From Myxococcaceae bacterium (GTDB lineage: Bacteria > Myxococcota_A > Polyangia > Polyangiales > Ga0077539): 64,000 bases of DNA. Position numbers and translations under genes: made by a program. The DNA lies in contig SCUS01000097.1 of NCBI GenBank assembly GCA_004297725.1, positions 1-64,000 of the forward strand, written 5' to 3'. The notes beneath the pieces were generated by a model, which had not been told where the DNA came from, did no database searches, and was given only the letters and a program-made list of their open reading frames with translations. Each line of letters opens with the position of its first letter. Within the stretch, counting starts at the first letter, position 1. Of this stretch, positions 1 through 8,467 are shown piece by piece.

Positions 1-53
1 CCTGGGGTCAGGCGCTGCACGACGATCCAGTGGCCGCACGCCGTACCCCAGGC
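1..53. repeat. 53-bp stem-loop repeat, copy 1
   Basis: This stretch matches 13536-13588 with two mismatches. Its ends, CCTGGGG and CCCCAGG, are inverted repeats, so it can fold into a hairpin. The rest of the gap up to position 199 shows no gene or other recognisable site. The element may extend to the left of the window. Confidence 0.75.
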
Positions 54-199
54 GCGGGATGTGTCGCGCGCATCAGCTTGAATCAAAGGCAAATCGTGAG
101 ATGTGTGCCGAACGGAGCCGAGGCGGGGGTAGGGCGCGCGGCAGCGGGGAAGGGGGCAACCCATCGCACCGACCCGCTCCGCCTTCGTCAGGCAGACCG

Positions 200-1138
200 C
201 TAGCGCCGGGGCAGCAGCTGCGCCTGCAGCGAGCGCATCGCCCCGCGCGCCGCCCCCTCGATCGCCCTCAGCCGAAGCCTCGGCATCGGGTCGGGCTGGT
301 TGGGGATCGCCAGCCGCACCTCCTGCGCCGTGGCCGAGCCCGTGATCGTCGCCGCGATGCTGTGCGACGGCTCCGCCAGCAGCACCAGCGACACCTCCGC
401 GCGCACCGACAGGTTGGAGCCGCTGGCCTCGCCAGGGCGCAGCGCGCTGAGGGTCCCCTCCAGGGAGTAGGTCTGCAGGTCGCCGTGCCGCAGCCGCGAA
501 GACGCCGAGGAGGGAAGCGCCCCAGGGTGGATGGCGTACCGCTGGTCCTCCGCCACCGTCGCGCGCAGGGCCTCGCGCAGGGCCGCGGCGTGGGTCGGGT
601 CGGCGGAGGAGTGGTTGACCAGCGCGCCGAGCGTGAACAGCACCCGCACCCGCCGCCAGTCGATGGGCGCGGACATCACGAGCGTCGGGGAAGAGAGCGT
701 CGGAGAGAGCGTCGGAGCGGCCGCGAAGGGGGTGGTGATCCAGTCCGAGGCGGTGGCGACGCGCGGCCGACGCTGCAGCGCCGCGCGAGCGCGGGTCACC
801 GCCGCCCGGGTGCGGGAGTCGTGGTCGCGGGCGTGGCGGTCGAGCGCGGGCATCGCCGCAGGGTCGCCGAGCGCCTCGAGCGCCTGCGCGGACGCGACGC
901 GCACCGTGGAGGAGCGGTCGTCGAGCGCGGCCTCCAGCGCGAGCCGGGCGCCCTCCGGGCGGAGCCGACCCAGCGACTCGGCGGCGCGGGCGCGGTCGCG
1001 CGAGCTGGAGGCGCGGCGGAGCAGGTCGATGGCCGGAGAGGTCTGCGCGAAGGCGGAAGACCCGATGAGCGCGAGCAGCAGGGCCGCGAGGGCGGCCGCT
1101 CGTCGGGGCAGGCGCGGCGATCGATCGACAGGGTGCAC
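200..1138 (-). CDS. HEAT-repeat secreted or periplasmic protein
   Basis: The protein has about 312 residues. A GTG start at 1138 is preferred because GAGGAG lies 7 nt upstream; a longer frame would begin at GTG 1180. An N-terminal signal peptide (LAALLLALIGSSAFA) ends in an Ala-X-Ala-like cleavage site. Residues of roughly 35-130 form HEAT/PBS-lyase-type helical repeats, for example RAAESLGRLRPEGARLALE followed by SSTVRVASAQALEALGD. The C-terminal half has no domain I recognise. HEAT repeats usually act as protein-binding scaffolds, and the partner is unknown here. It lies downstream of and on the same strand as the SppA fusion gene (1277-3781), 138 bp away, so co-transcription is possible. 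Confidence 0.8.
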   Translation of the reverse strand: MHPVDRSPRLPRRAAALAALLLALIGSSAFAQTSPAIDLLRRASSSRDRARAAESLGRLRPEGARLALEAALDDRSSTVRVASAQALEALGDPAAMPALDRHARDHDSRTRAAVTRARAALQRRPRVATASDWITTPFAAAPTLSPTLSSPTLVMSAPIDWRRVRVLFTLGALVNHSSADPTHAAALREALRATVAEDQRYAIHPGALPSSASSRLRHGDLQTYSLEGTLSALRPGEASGSNLSVRAEVSLVLLAEPSHSIAATITGSATAQEVRLAIPNQPDPMPRLRLRAIEGAARGAMRSLQAQLLPRR

Positions 1139-1276
1139 GGGGAGTCTCCTCGAAGCGATCGATGCGCCGGGCGGGCGCACGTTCTACGTGAGCCCCGGAC
1201 CGCTCGGCAACGACCCCTCTCGCCTTCCGGAGAGCCTCGTCTGCGTGTCATCGATGCCGCGTCGCGCGCACCCCGG

Positions 1277-3781
1277 TTACTCCCCTGCGACGCCCGCGAG
1301 CGGCCACTCCACCATCGCCATGGGCGCGCCGCTCCTCGAGGTCACCGTGAGCATCCAGCGCAGCACCGCCAGCGACTCCTGACCGCCCAGCAGCATCGAC
1401 ACCAGCGAGTCCGCCGCGCTCGGAGCGCCGCCGCCCGGTGCGTCGCTCACCAGCAGCTGCGCGATGGTGCGCAGCAGCCCCCCGGACTCCGCCGGGAGCT
1501 CGATCACGTCGCTGTCCTCGCCGAGGCCCCCCAGCGCGCGCGCCCGGCGCAGCGCCGTGAGCAGGCCGCCCTCCCGGTCGACCAGCCCCAGCGAGTGCGC
1601 CCTCGCCCCGAGGAACACCCGCCCCTCCCCCACGGCGTCGATCTGCTCCGTCGTGCGGTGCCTCCCGGTCGCCACCCGCTGGAGGAAGAGCCCGTAGAAC
1701 TCCCCGATCTTCGTCGCCAGGAAGCGCCGCTCCTCCGCCGTGTACGGCCTGAACACGCTCTCCATGTCCGCGCGCTCCCCTCGCCGCGACAGCTCGACGC
1801 CCACGTGCAGCCGCGAGAGCAGCCCCGCCACGTCGGCCTTGCCGTAGAAGATCCCGATGGAGCCGGTGAGCGTCGACGGGTCGGCCACGATCTCCCTCGC
1901 CGCCGAGCCGATGTAGTAGCCGCCCGACGCCGCGATGCGACCGAAGGAGGCCACCACGGGCTTGCGCCGGTTGGCCAGCGCCACCGCGCGCCAGATGAGG
2001 TCGCTCGCCAGCGCGCTTCCGCCAGGGGAGTCGACACGCAGCACGATCGCCCCCACACGAGGCGACGCCACCGCCGCCTCGATGGCCTCGACCAGGGTGC
2101 GCTCGCCCGCGAGGCGCATCCCCACCACGGGGATCTCCTGGCTCTCGCCCTCCACGATGTCGCCGTCGACGTGGATGATCGCCACGCTCCGCCCGCCCGA
2201 CCAGCGCCGCGACCGCTGCGGACCGTAGTCCTCCAGCTCCACCCGCCCCGCGCCCAGCCCGTTGGCGAAGGAGCGCTCCGCCGACTCGCGCGTCCCCACC
2301 GCGTCGACCATCCCCCGCGAGCGCGCCTCTCGCGCCGTGTAGGGCCCCGCCGTCACCAGCGCCCTCGACTCGCTCGCCCCCAGCGAGCGGGACGCCCCGA
2401 TGCCCGCCGCCAGGCCGTCGAGCGTGTCGTCGAGGATCTGCTCCTCCTGCTCCCTCGCGGGCCCGCTGCTGGCGGCGCGGGTGAGCTGCTCGGGGGCGCT
2501 CTTCCAGTCGCCGATGCGCACGAAGTCCGTCCGCACCCCGAGCGCCCAGAGCGCAGGACCCAGGAAGTACCGCATCGCGCGCAGCCCCTGGAGCCGCACT
2601 CCCCCCGCCGGGTCGAGGCTCACCCGATCGACCCCGGCGCACGCGTACCAGGTGCTCGCGCTGGCGTCGGTGAGGTGACACGCCACCCGCTTTCCCCGGC
2701 GACGCAGCAGCGCGAAGGCCTCGCGGAGTTCCTCGGCGTGGGCCAGGCCGCCCACCTCCGCGCGAGGCGCGAAGATCACCCCGCGCACCGATGGGTCCCT
2801 CGACAGGCGCTCCAGCCGCAGCAGCAGCCTCACCATGGAGCGCGCCCCGGGGGAGGCGTTCATCCCCACGGTGACCGCCACGCCCGGCGTCGGGAGCGAC
2901 ACCGCCCCGCGGTCTCCGTCGACGCCCGCGCTCGCGTACCAGCCCGCCGCGTCGTCGCTGCGGAAGAACGCTCCGCCCCCGGCGCTGTAGCGCCCCCAGA
3001 CCACCTCCAGCCCGACGCCCGCCCGCCACGCGTCGAGGCCGAAATCCCACACGCCCTCCGCGCGGAGGTAGCCCAGGTGCGGCACCGCGAGCCTCGTCCC
3101 GGCGCGCGCCTGGAAGTTTCCCTGCTGGGCCCACGACCCGTCGAGCCCGAGGGTCCAGGCGTCGGTGCCCACCGGGCGCACCGCCACGCCCGCCACCACG
3201 CTTCGGTCGAGGCCCAGCGCCAGGTTCTGCGGGCCCGTCACCCCTCGGGCCACCACGCCGAAGGCCCCGTAGGACGACGGCCGCCAGAGCGCTCCGGCGT
3301 CCACCGCCACGCGCCCGTCGACGGTCTCCGCCGCCGACCCGGGGCCGCTGCCGGTGCCAGCGAATACACGGGTGCGTATGCCGAGGGAGAGCCTCGGGTC
3401 GAGCGACCACGCGAGCCCCAGGTCGACCGATCCCCAGAGGCCGAGGCTGGCGCGCGATCCCACCGCCAGCGCGTCGGGCCGGGCGAAGCTGGCGCCCACG
3501 GAGAAGCCGAAGCCGAAGGGCAGCGGCGTCGCCCACGCGGCCGCGGTGTTGTTGAGCGCCGTCCCTCCGCGGGAGACCTCCTCGGTGTGGGTGATGCGCG
3601 CCGACCAGGAGCGGCCGAGCCCGATGCCCGCGGGGTTCGCCCTCGCGGCCTCGGCTCCCTGCACCGAGGCCACCGTCGCCCCCGGGGCCACCACCTCGTC
3701 GCCCAGCCCCTGCGCCTGCGCGCCCCGCGCGGCCATCGCCGCGAGCGCGAACCCCACGATCCCGTGCCCACGTGCCTTCAC
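1277..3781 (-). CDS. sppA: signal peptide peptidase SppA-type protease with N-terminal barrel-like domain
   Basis: The protein has about 834 residues. GTG 3781 is chosen because a signal peptide (KARGHGIVGFALAAMAARGAQA) follows directly; a longer frame to 3973 would overlap the divergent TPR gene. Residues about 25-340 are rich in alternating Gly and aromatic residues like an outer-membrane beta-barrel, and begin with ARANPAGIG as in PorV/OmpP1-like porins. Residues about 345-790 form the two SppA domains. The catalytic dyad is visible: Lys427 in DWKSAPEQ and Ser619 in RIAASGGYY, spaced about as in E. coli SppA (K209/S409). The family cleaves leftover signal peptides as a membrane-bound oligomer. 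A barrel-like N-terminus in place of the usual transmembrane helix is unusual and suggests outer-membrane or periplasmic placement (inference). Confidence 0.88.
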   Translation of the reverse strand: MKARGHGIVGFALAAMAARGAQAQGLGDEVVAPGATVASVQGAEAARANPAGIGLGRSWSARITHTEEVSRGGTALNNTAAAWATPLPFGFGFSVGASFARPDALAVGSRASLGLWGSVDLGLAWSLDPRLSLGIRTRVFAGTGSGPGSAAETVDGRVAVDAGALWRPSSYGAFGVVARGVTGPQNLALGLDRSVVAGVAVRPVGTDAWTLGLDGSWAQQGNFQARAGTRLAVPHLGYLRAEGVWDFGLDAWRAGVGLEVVWGRYSAGGGAFFRSDDAAGWYASAGVDGDRGAVSLPTPGVAVTVGMNASPGARSMVRLLLRLERLSRDPSVRGVIFAPRAEVGGLAHAEELREAFALLRRRGKRVACHLTDASASTWYACAGVDRVSLDPAGGVRLQGLRAMRYFLGPALWALGVRTDFVRIGDWKSAPEQLTRAASSGPAREQEEQILDDTLDGLAAGIGASRSLGASESRALVTAGPYTAREARSRGMVDAVGTRESAERSFANGLGAGRVELEDYGPQRSRRWSGGRSVAIIHVDGDIVEGESQEIPVVGMRLAGERTLVEAIEAAVASPRVGAIVLRVDSPGGSALASDLIWRAVALANRRKPVVASFGRIAASGGYYIGSAAREIVADPSTLTGSIGIFYGKADVAGLLSRLHVGVELSRRGERADMESVFRPYTAEERRFLATKIGEFYGLFLQRVATGRHRTTEQIDAVGEGRVFLGARAHSLGLVDREGGLLTALRRARALGGLGEDSDVIELPAESGGLLRTIAQLLVSDAPGGGAPSAADSLVSMLLGGQESLAVLRWMLTVTSRSGAPMAMVEWPLAGVAGE

Positions 3782-3830
3782 CCGAAAGACCGTACACCGC
3801 CGCGCCGGGGTGGAGTTATGTTCCGCCGCG

Positions 3831-4499
3831 GTGCGATCGATCGTCGGACGAGGGTGGGTGTCGGGTCTGGCGTGCGTCCTCGCGCCCGTCGGCGCCCTCG
3901 CGCAGCAGCCCCCGGACAGCGCCGCGAGCTTCGAGCCCAGGGAGGTCTCCGCCCCCGCGAGGTCGCAGTACAACGCCGCCCGCGAGGCCTACGCCGCGGG
4001 CCACTACCACCGCGCCGCGGCGCTCCTCGAGGCCGCGCTCGCGCTCGACCCCGCGGGCACCAACCTGTGGTTCAACCTGGGCGTGGTGCGAGAGCGCCTC
4101 GGCGAGCTCGACCGCGCCACGGCGGCCTACCAGCGCTACCTCTCGCAGCTCCACGACCCCGCCGAGCAGGCCCGCACCCAGCGCATCATCGCCCGCCTCC
4201 AGGGCGCCCGCGTCGAGCTCTCGGCGCTGCACCCCCGCCACGGCCTCGCCGACGGGCTCTTCTTCGTGACCACCGGCGCCGCGCTGGCCTCCACGGCGCT
4301 CGGGGTCGCGTGGTTCGCCACCGACCCGCTGGAGGGCCTCGACCCGGTGCCCATCGCGTTTACCTCCGCGGGTATCGCCCTCGGGGTCTTCGCCACGGTG
4401 CTGTACTTCGCGAGGGAGGTCCCGAGGCCGCCGACGTACTTCGTCGGGGCGCGCCCGCTGCCGGGCGGCGGGGCGCTGAGCGTGGGCGCCAGCTTCTGA
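3831..4499 (+). CDS. TPR-repeat membrane protein
   Basis: The protein has about 222 residues from GTG 3831, which gives a clean signal peptide (VSGLACVLAPVGALAQQ). A tetratricopeptide unit (NLWFNLGVVRERLGELDRA) lies near residues 85-115, preceded by a second, weaker one (AREAYAAGHYHRAAALLEAA). Two hydrophobic segments follow, TTGAALASTALGVAWFA and AFTSAGIALGVFATVLYFA. The arrangement is common in myxobacterial envelope proteins of unknown role. It is divergent from the SppA-type gene with a 49-bp gap, so the two may share a promoter region. No enzymatic domain is visible. Confidence 0.78.
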   Translation: MRSIVGRGWVSGLACVLAPVGALAQQPPDSAASFEPREVSAPARSQYNAAREAYAAGHYHRAAALLEAALALDPAGTNLWFNLGVVRERLGELDRATAAYQRYLSQLHDPAEQARTQRIIARLQGARVELSALHPRHGLADGLFFVTTGAALASTALGVAWFATDPLEGLDPVPIAFTSAGIALGVFATVLYFAREVPRPPTYFVGARPLPGGGALSVGASF

Positions 4500-4546
4500 G
4501 CCGCAGGCGGGCGACGCGTCGATGTTGGCGGATGCCCCTGGAGAAC

Positions 4547-4674
4547 CGCCGACTCCGCGCCCGCGGACGGCCCGCGAGCGGGCCTGCGGTCGCTGAAGTC
4601 GGAGCCTGGAGCTGACCGTCCCGCCTTCGCGGGACTATCTGCAGGAGCGTCGAGCGCTGGGCGCTCGACGAGTA
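4547..4674 (+). repeat. left arm of 128-bp inverted repeat flanking RAYT
   Basis: This arm is the reverse complement of 5181-5308 with a single mismatch near its outer end. It contains perfect hairpins of its own: 4618-4635 (7-bp stem, GTCCCGC/GCGGGAC) and 4648-4670 (10-bp stem, CGTCGAGCGC/GCGCTCGACG). This is the layout of REP/BIME sequences beside a REP-associated transposase. Confidence 0.9.
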
Positions 4675-4719
4675 CGGGTCGGAGACAACCTGCCTGGGAC
4701 CGTCGCACGACAGGCGGAG

Positions 4720-5175
4720 ATGTTTCACCGACACGTCGAGTTGTACCTGCACTTCATCTGGAGCACCTGGGATCGCCACCCGTGGATCGAGGAGTCGATG
4801 CAACCTCGACTGCACGCCGTGCTGGCCTCGATCGCGCGGTCGCAAGGGTGTTCATTCGCCGTCGCCGGGGGGATCGGCGAGCATGTCCATGTGCTGGTGC
4901 GCGCTCCCGCGACGTCGTGCCCGGCCGATCTGGTTCGTCACCTCAAGGGCGTCTCATCACGTTTCGCGCACACCGAACTGTGCGTCGACCCCTCGTTCAA
5001 CTGGAGTCAGGGGTACGCGCTGTTCAGCGTTGACCCAGAGAGCGTCTCCGCACTCACGGCCTACATCGACGATCAACCACGTCACCACTCCGCTGGCACC
5101 ATGAACCCTCGTTGGGAACAACCAGCTCGAGTGCCTGGACCTCCCCATCAAAGGCCTCAGCAGGACTGTCCCTGA
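4720..5175 (+). CDS. REP-associated tyrosine transposase (Y1/IS200-like)
   Basis: The protein has 151 residues, close to the family's usual size. It belongs to the Y1 HUH transposases: the metal-binding motif is His55-Val-His57 in GEHVHVLV, and the likely nucleophile is Tyr115 in AYIDDQPRHH, a motif typical of the group. The family cuts and rejoins single-stranded DNA at REP hairpins. The C-terminus after about residue 125 (PRWEQPARVPGPPHQRPQQ) looks low-complexity and could be altered. The flanking 128-bp inverted repeats carry hairpins that are plausible substrates. Confidence 0.85.
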   Translation: MFHRHVELYLHFIWSTWDRHPWIEESMQPRLHAVLASIARSQGCSFAVAGGIGEHVHVLVRAPATSCPADLVRHLKGVSSRFAHTELCVDPSFNWSQGYALFSVDPESVSALTAYIDDQPRHHSAGTMNPRWEQPARVPGPPHQRPQQDCP

Positions 5176-5180
5176 ACCCT

Positions 5181-5308
5181 TACTCGTCGAGCGCCCAGCG
5201 CTCGACGCTCCTGCAGATAGTCCCGCGAAGGCGGGACGGTCAGCTCCAGGCTCCGACTTCAGCGACCGCAGGCCCGCTCGCGGGCCGTCCGCGGGCGCGC
5301 AGTCGGCG
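5181..5308 (-). repeat. right arm of 128-bp inverted repeat flanking RAYT
   Basis: This is the reverse complement of 4547-4674 with one mismatch. It begins 5 bp after the transposase stop codon. The remaining gap, 5309-5385, contains only the candidate start region of the next gene. Confidence 0.9.
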
Positions 5309-5372
5309 CCTTCCTCCGCGAGCAGGTCAGACCCACCCGCCACGCCCGCAGGCGTCGCCCCCGCCGCTCTGC

Positions 5373-5378
5373 TACCTA
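5373..5378 (+). promoter_or_regulatory. candidate -10 element of HAD gene
   Basis: TACCTA lies 7 nt before the GTG at 5386, so a transcript would start at or next to the start codon. No clear -35 element was assigned. Confidence 0.35.
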
Positions 5379-5385
5379 CAACGGC

Positions 5386-6216
5386 GTGTCCCTCCCCCGA
5401 CTGCTCGCCCTCGACCTCGACGGAACCCTCCTCGGCCCCGGTGACCGCATCGCCCCGGAGGACCACCAGGCCATCGGCCGCGCCATGCGCGCCGGCATCA
5501 CCGTCACCATCGCCACCGGGCGCATCACCACCGGCGCCCTCCCCACGGCGCAGGCCTGCGGGATGCGCGGCCCCATGGTGGTCGCCGACGGCGCCGTGCT
5601 CGCCGACAGCGTCGACGGCAAGCCCCTCTCGCAGCACCCGCTCCACGCCGGCGTGGTGACCGACCTCACCCACGCCATGGGCAGCCACGCGCTGCAGCCC
5701 TTCTGGTTTCTTCACGACGAGATCCATGGGGAGCACGGCTCCGAGGCCGTCGCGGGCTATGTGCGCACCTGGTCGCCGAGGCTCTCGCTGCACCCCACGC
5801 TGCGGCACTCGGCCGCCTGGGAGCGCCGCCACGAGGTGGCCGTCGCCATCGGCGTCGGGCTGCGCGAAGGCGTCGAGCGCACCGCGCAGTGGCTCCAGGA
5901 GCTGCACCGCGACTCGGTCAACGTGGCGTCCTTCCCGCTCGACCGGGAGAACCGCTGGGCGATGCTGGTGCGCGACCGCCAGTCGGACAAGGCCCAGGGG
6001 CTCGCGAGGCTCTGCCTGAGGGAGGGCTTCAAGGCCTCCGAGGTCGCCGTGGTGGGCGACTGGATCAACGACGTCCCGATGTTCCAGTGGGCGGGCCGGA
6101 GCTTCGCGATGGGCCAGAGCCCCGACGAGGTGGCGAAGCACGCCACCGAGCGCCTCACGAAGACGAGCAAGACCGGCGGCGGCGTGGCCGAGGCCATCGG
6201 GCGACTGCTGGGCTGA
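5386..6216 (+). CDS. Cof-type HAD-superfamily phosphatase
   Basis: The protein has 276 residues from a GTG start. Motif I, LLALDLDGTLLG, carries the nucleophile and acid/base Asp pair at the N-terminus. Motif II is TIATGR near residue 46. The lysine of motif III lies in the RQSDKAQGLARL stretch, and motif IV is VVGDWINDVPMF near residue 225. A cap domain of the C2 (Cof) type lies between. The family dephosphorylates sugar phosphates, flavin precursors and similar metabolites in the cytoplasm; the substrate cannot be told from sequence. The next gene on the same strand starts about 58 bp downstream. Confidence 0.9.
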   Translation: MSLPRLLALDLDGTLLGPGDRIAPEDHQAIGRAMRAGITVTIATGRITTGALPTAQACGMRGPMVVADGAVLADSVDGKPLSQHPLHAGVVTDLTHAMGSHALQPFWFLHDEIHGEHGSEAVAGYVRTWSPRLSLHPTLRHSAAWERRHEVAVAIGVGLREGVERTAQWLQELHRDSVNVASFPLDRENRWAMLVRDRQSDKAQGLARLCLREGFKASEVAVVGDWINDVPMFQWAGRSFAMGQSPDEVAKHATERLTKTSKTGGGVAEAIGRLLG

Positions 6217-6274
6217 GCGCCTCCGCACTCCACCCTTGCGTGGCCCCCGGGTGTTCCGTGACAGTAGCGGTCGC

Positions 6275-7204
6275 GTGAAGGTCTGTCCCACCTGCAAGTC
6301 GAGCTACCCGGGCAAGCCGCCGCGCTGCCCGCTGGACGGCGCCATGCTCTACGACCTCGGCCCCGACCTGCTCGGCGGCCGCGTGGTGGCGAGGCACTAC
6401 CGCATGATCGAGCGCTGCGGCGCGGGCACCACCGCGGACGTCTACCGCGCCCTCGACGTGAAGACCGGCGCCGTGGTCGCGGCGCGCGTCCCCACCGCCT
6501 ACGGCAGCGACGACGCCACCCAGCGAGAGCGCCTCACCGACCAGGTGCGCGCCTTCCGCGCGGCGGCCCCGCACGACATGCTGGTGCCCGTGCTCGACGT
6601 CCTCGAGCGCGCCGTCGACGGGCACACCGTGGTCATCACGGAGTTCGTCTCCACCCCCGCCCTGCCTCACGTGCTCGCCGCCGGCCCGGTGCCCCTCGAC
6701 GCCGCCCTCGCCGCGGGCGTCCAGATCGCCTCGCTGCTCGAGCACCTCCACGCCCGCAACGTGCTCGCGCGAGACCTCCGCGCGGGCGCGCTCTTCCTCG
6801 CCTCCACCGGCACCACGCGGGTGCGCCTCTCCATCGACGCCCTCGCCACCGGGCCCACCTCCGCGCCCGATCCGGTGCCCGCGGTGAGGGCGCTCTCTCC
6901 CAACATGGCCGCCGCGTACCTGTGCCCCGAGCGCATCCGCGGCGGGCCCTGCACCACCGCCGGGGACGTCTACGCCTTCGCGGCGCTGCTCTTCGAGATG
7001 CTCACCGGCCACCCCGCCTTCAAGGGCGACGGACCCTCGGTGATCGCCCAGCACCTCGACGCCCCCGCCCCGGTGCTTCGCCAGGTGGCGCCAGACCTGC
7101 CCAGGGAGCTCGAGAGCCTGCTGGCCAGGATGTTCGCGAAGCTCCCGCGCTTCCGCCCGACGCCCTCGGAGGTGCGCAAGGCGCTCTCCGAGCTCGCGAG
7201 CTGA
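6275..7204 (+). CDS. zinc-ribbon protein with degenerate Ser/Thr kinase domain (pseudokinase)
   Basis: The protein has about 309 residues. GTG 6275 is chosen because the zinc ribbon follows at once; an upstream start at 6236 is possible. A CPTC...CPLDG knuckle lies at residues 4-22, then a kinase fold from about residue 40. The glycine loop CGAGTTADVYRA is retained, but the VAIK lysine position reads VAAR (Arg71), the HRDLKPxN loop reads ARDLRAGALF (165-174), and DFG is replaced near SIDAL. With the lysine, asparagine and DFG missing, catalysis is unlikely. Later lobes (YLCPERIRG, TAGDVYAFAALLFEMLTGHPAF) stay well conserved, so it probably acts as a binding or scaffold protein. Confidence 0.82.
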   Translation: MKVCPTCKSSYPGKPPRCPLDGAMLYDLGPDLLGGRVVARHYRMIERCGAGTTADVYRALDVKTGAVVAARVPTAYGSDDATQRERLTDQVRAFRAAAPHDMLVPVLDVLERAVDGHTVVITEFVSTPALPHVLAAGPVPLDAALAAGVQIASLLEHLHARNVLARDLRAGALFLASTGTTRVRLSIDALATGPTSAPDPVPAVRALSPNMAAAYLCPERIRGGPCTTAGDVYAFAALLFEMLTGHPAFKGDGPSVIAQHLDAPAPVLRQVAPDLPRELESLLARMFAKLPRFRPTPSEVRKALSELAS

Positions 7205-7242
7205 GCCGCACGCGGCGCTACCACCCGCGGCCCCTCGGCCCA

Positions 7243-7248
7243 TACTAT
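7243..7248 (+). promoter_or_regulatory. candidate -10 element of aminotransferase gene
   Basis: TACTAT ends 8 nt before the ATG at 7257. This is the clearest example in the window of the close -10-to-start spacing expected for a leaderless transcript. Confidence 0.45.
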
Positions 7249-7256
7249 CCGCGCCC

Positions 7257-8459
7257 ATGTCCACGAAGCTCGCTGATCGCCTCTCGGTCGTCGTCCCCTC
7301 CGCCACGCTGGCCATCAACGCGCGCGCGCAAGAACTCCGCGCGAAGGGCATCGACATCATCTCCTTCGGCGCGGGCGAGCCCGACTTCGACACGCCCACC
7401 AACATCCGCGAGGCGGGCATCGCGGCCATCGAGGCGGGTCGCACCCGCTACACCGCCGTGTCGGGCATCGCCGAGCTGCGCACCGCCATCGCCGAGCGCT
7501 CCACCCGCGAGCGAGGCGTCGCCGCCACCGCGGCCAACGTGGTGGTCACCGTCGGCGCCAAGGGGGCCCTCTTCAACCTCGCCCTCGCCCTCTTCGAGCC
7601 GGGCGACGAGGTGATCATCCCCGCCCCCTACTGGGTCAGCTACCCCGAGCAGGTGCGCCTCGTCGGGGCCACGCCCATCTTCGTCCCCAGCACCCTCGAG
7701 CGCGGCTGGAAGCTCGACCCGGCCGACCTCGCGCGCGCCCTCACCCCCAAGACCAAGGCCGTCATCCTCTGCACGCCGAGCAACCCCACCGGCGCGGCCT
7801 ACACGCCCGACGAGCTCTCGGCCATCGCCGAGGTGCTCCGCACCCACGACTGCTGGATCGTCCTCGACGAGATCTACGCCTCCCTCGTCTACGACGGCTT
7901 CGACCAGCGCTCGCTGCTCTCCGTGGCGCCCGACCTCGCGCCCCGCGTGGTGATCATCGACGGCGTGAGCAAGACCTACGCGATGACCGGCTGGCGCGTG
8001 GGCTGGAGCATCGCCCCCATCCCCCTCTCCAAGGCCATGGAGATGGTGCAGTCGCAGGGCGCCACCAGCACCGCCACCCCGGCGCAGTGGGCCGCGCTCG
8101 AGGCGCTGCGCTCGCCGCCGCTGGAGTTCGAGCAGATGCGCTCGCTCTTCCAGCTCCGCCGCGACCGGCTGGTGGAGGGCCTTCGCAACATCCCGGGCGT
8201 CCGCTGCGGCACCCCCGAGGGGGCCTTCTACGCCTTCTGCGACATCAACGAGTGGATCGGCCGGCGCACCCCCGAGGGTACCGTGCTCACCGACGACACC
8301 GCCGTCGCCGCGTGGCTGCTCGACAAGGCCCACGTGGCGGTGGTCCCCGGGGCGGCCTTCGGAGCGCCGGGCCACATGCGCCTCTCCTACGCCGTCAGCG
8401 TCGAGAACATCGACAAGGCCCTCGCTCGCATCAGCGACGCGGTGGCGCTGCTCGAATAG
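7257..8459 (+). CDS. aspC: aspartate aminotransferase, class I/II PLP enzyme
   Basis: The protein has 400 residues, normal for the Ib subgroup of aspartate aminotransferases. It transfers the amino group of aspartate to 2-oxoglutarate using PLP. Visible motifs are GAGEPDFDTP near the N-terminus, PYWVSYPEQ, TPSNPTGA, the PLP lysine Lys239 in GVSKTYAMTGWRVGW, and the substrate Arg near the C-terminus in HMRLSYAVS. The gene appears to have its own promoter (TACTAT at 7243-7248). A lipoprotein gene starts 8 bp after the stop, so the two may be co-transcribed. Related aminotransferases also act on prephenate, so exact specificity is open. Confidence 0.92.
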   Translation: MSTKLADRLSVVVPSATLAINARAQELRAKGIDIISFGAGEPDFDTPTNIREAGIAAIEAGRTRYTAVSGIAELRTAIAERSTRERGVAATAANVVVTVGAKGALFNLALALFEPGDEVIIPAPYWVSYPEQVRLVGATPIFVPSTLERGWKLDPADLARALTPKTKAVILCTPSNPTGAAYTPDELSAIAEVLRTHDCWIVLDEIYASLVYDGFDQRSLLSVAPDLAPRVVIIDGVSKTYAMTGWRVGWSIAPIPLSKAMEMVQSQGATSTATPAQWAALEALRSPPLEFEQMRSLFQLRRDRLVEGLRNIPGVRCGTPEGAFYAFCDINEWIGRRTPEGTVLTDDTAVAAWLLDKAHVAVVPGAAFGAPGHMRLSYAVSVENIDKALARISDAVALLE

Positions 8460-8467
8460 GCCCCCCG

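Larger units (their letters stand above)
4547..5308 (+). mobile_element. RAYT-type element with long inverted repeats
   Basis: The unit consists of the left arm (4547-4674), a tyrosine transposase gene (4720-5175) and the right arm (5181-5308). The near-identity of the two arms suggests recent formation or active maintenance. It sits between the TPR gene and a HAD phosphatase gene and interrupts neither. No target-site duplication was identified by eye. Confidence 0.75.

Noticed and set aside
59..4615. 1518-codon plus-strand open frame
   Set aside because: Arg/Pro-rich translation lying opposite the HEAT and SppA genes; no domain is visible.
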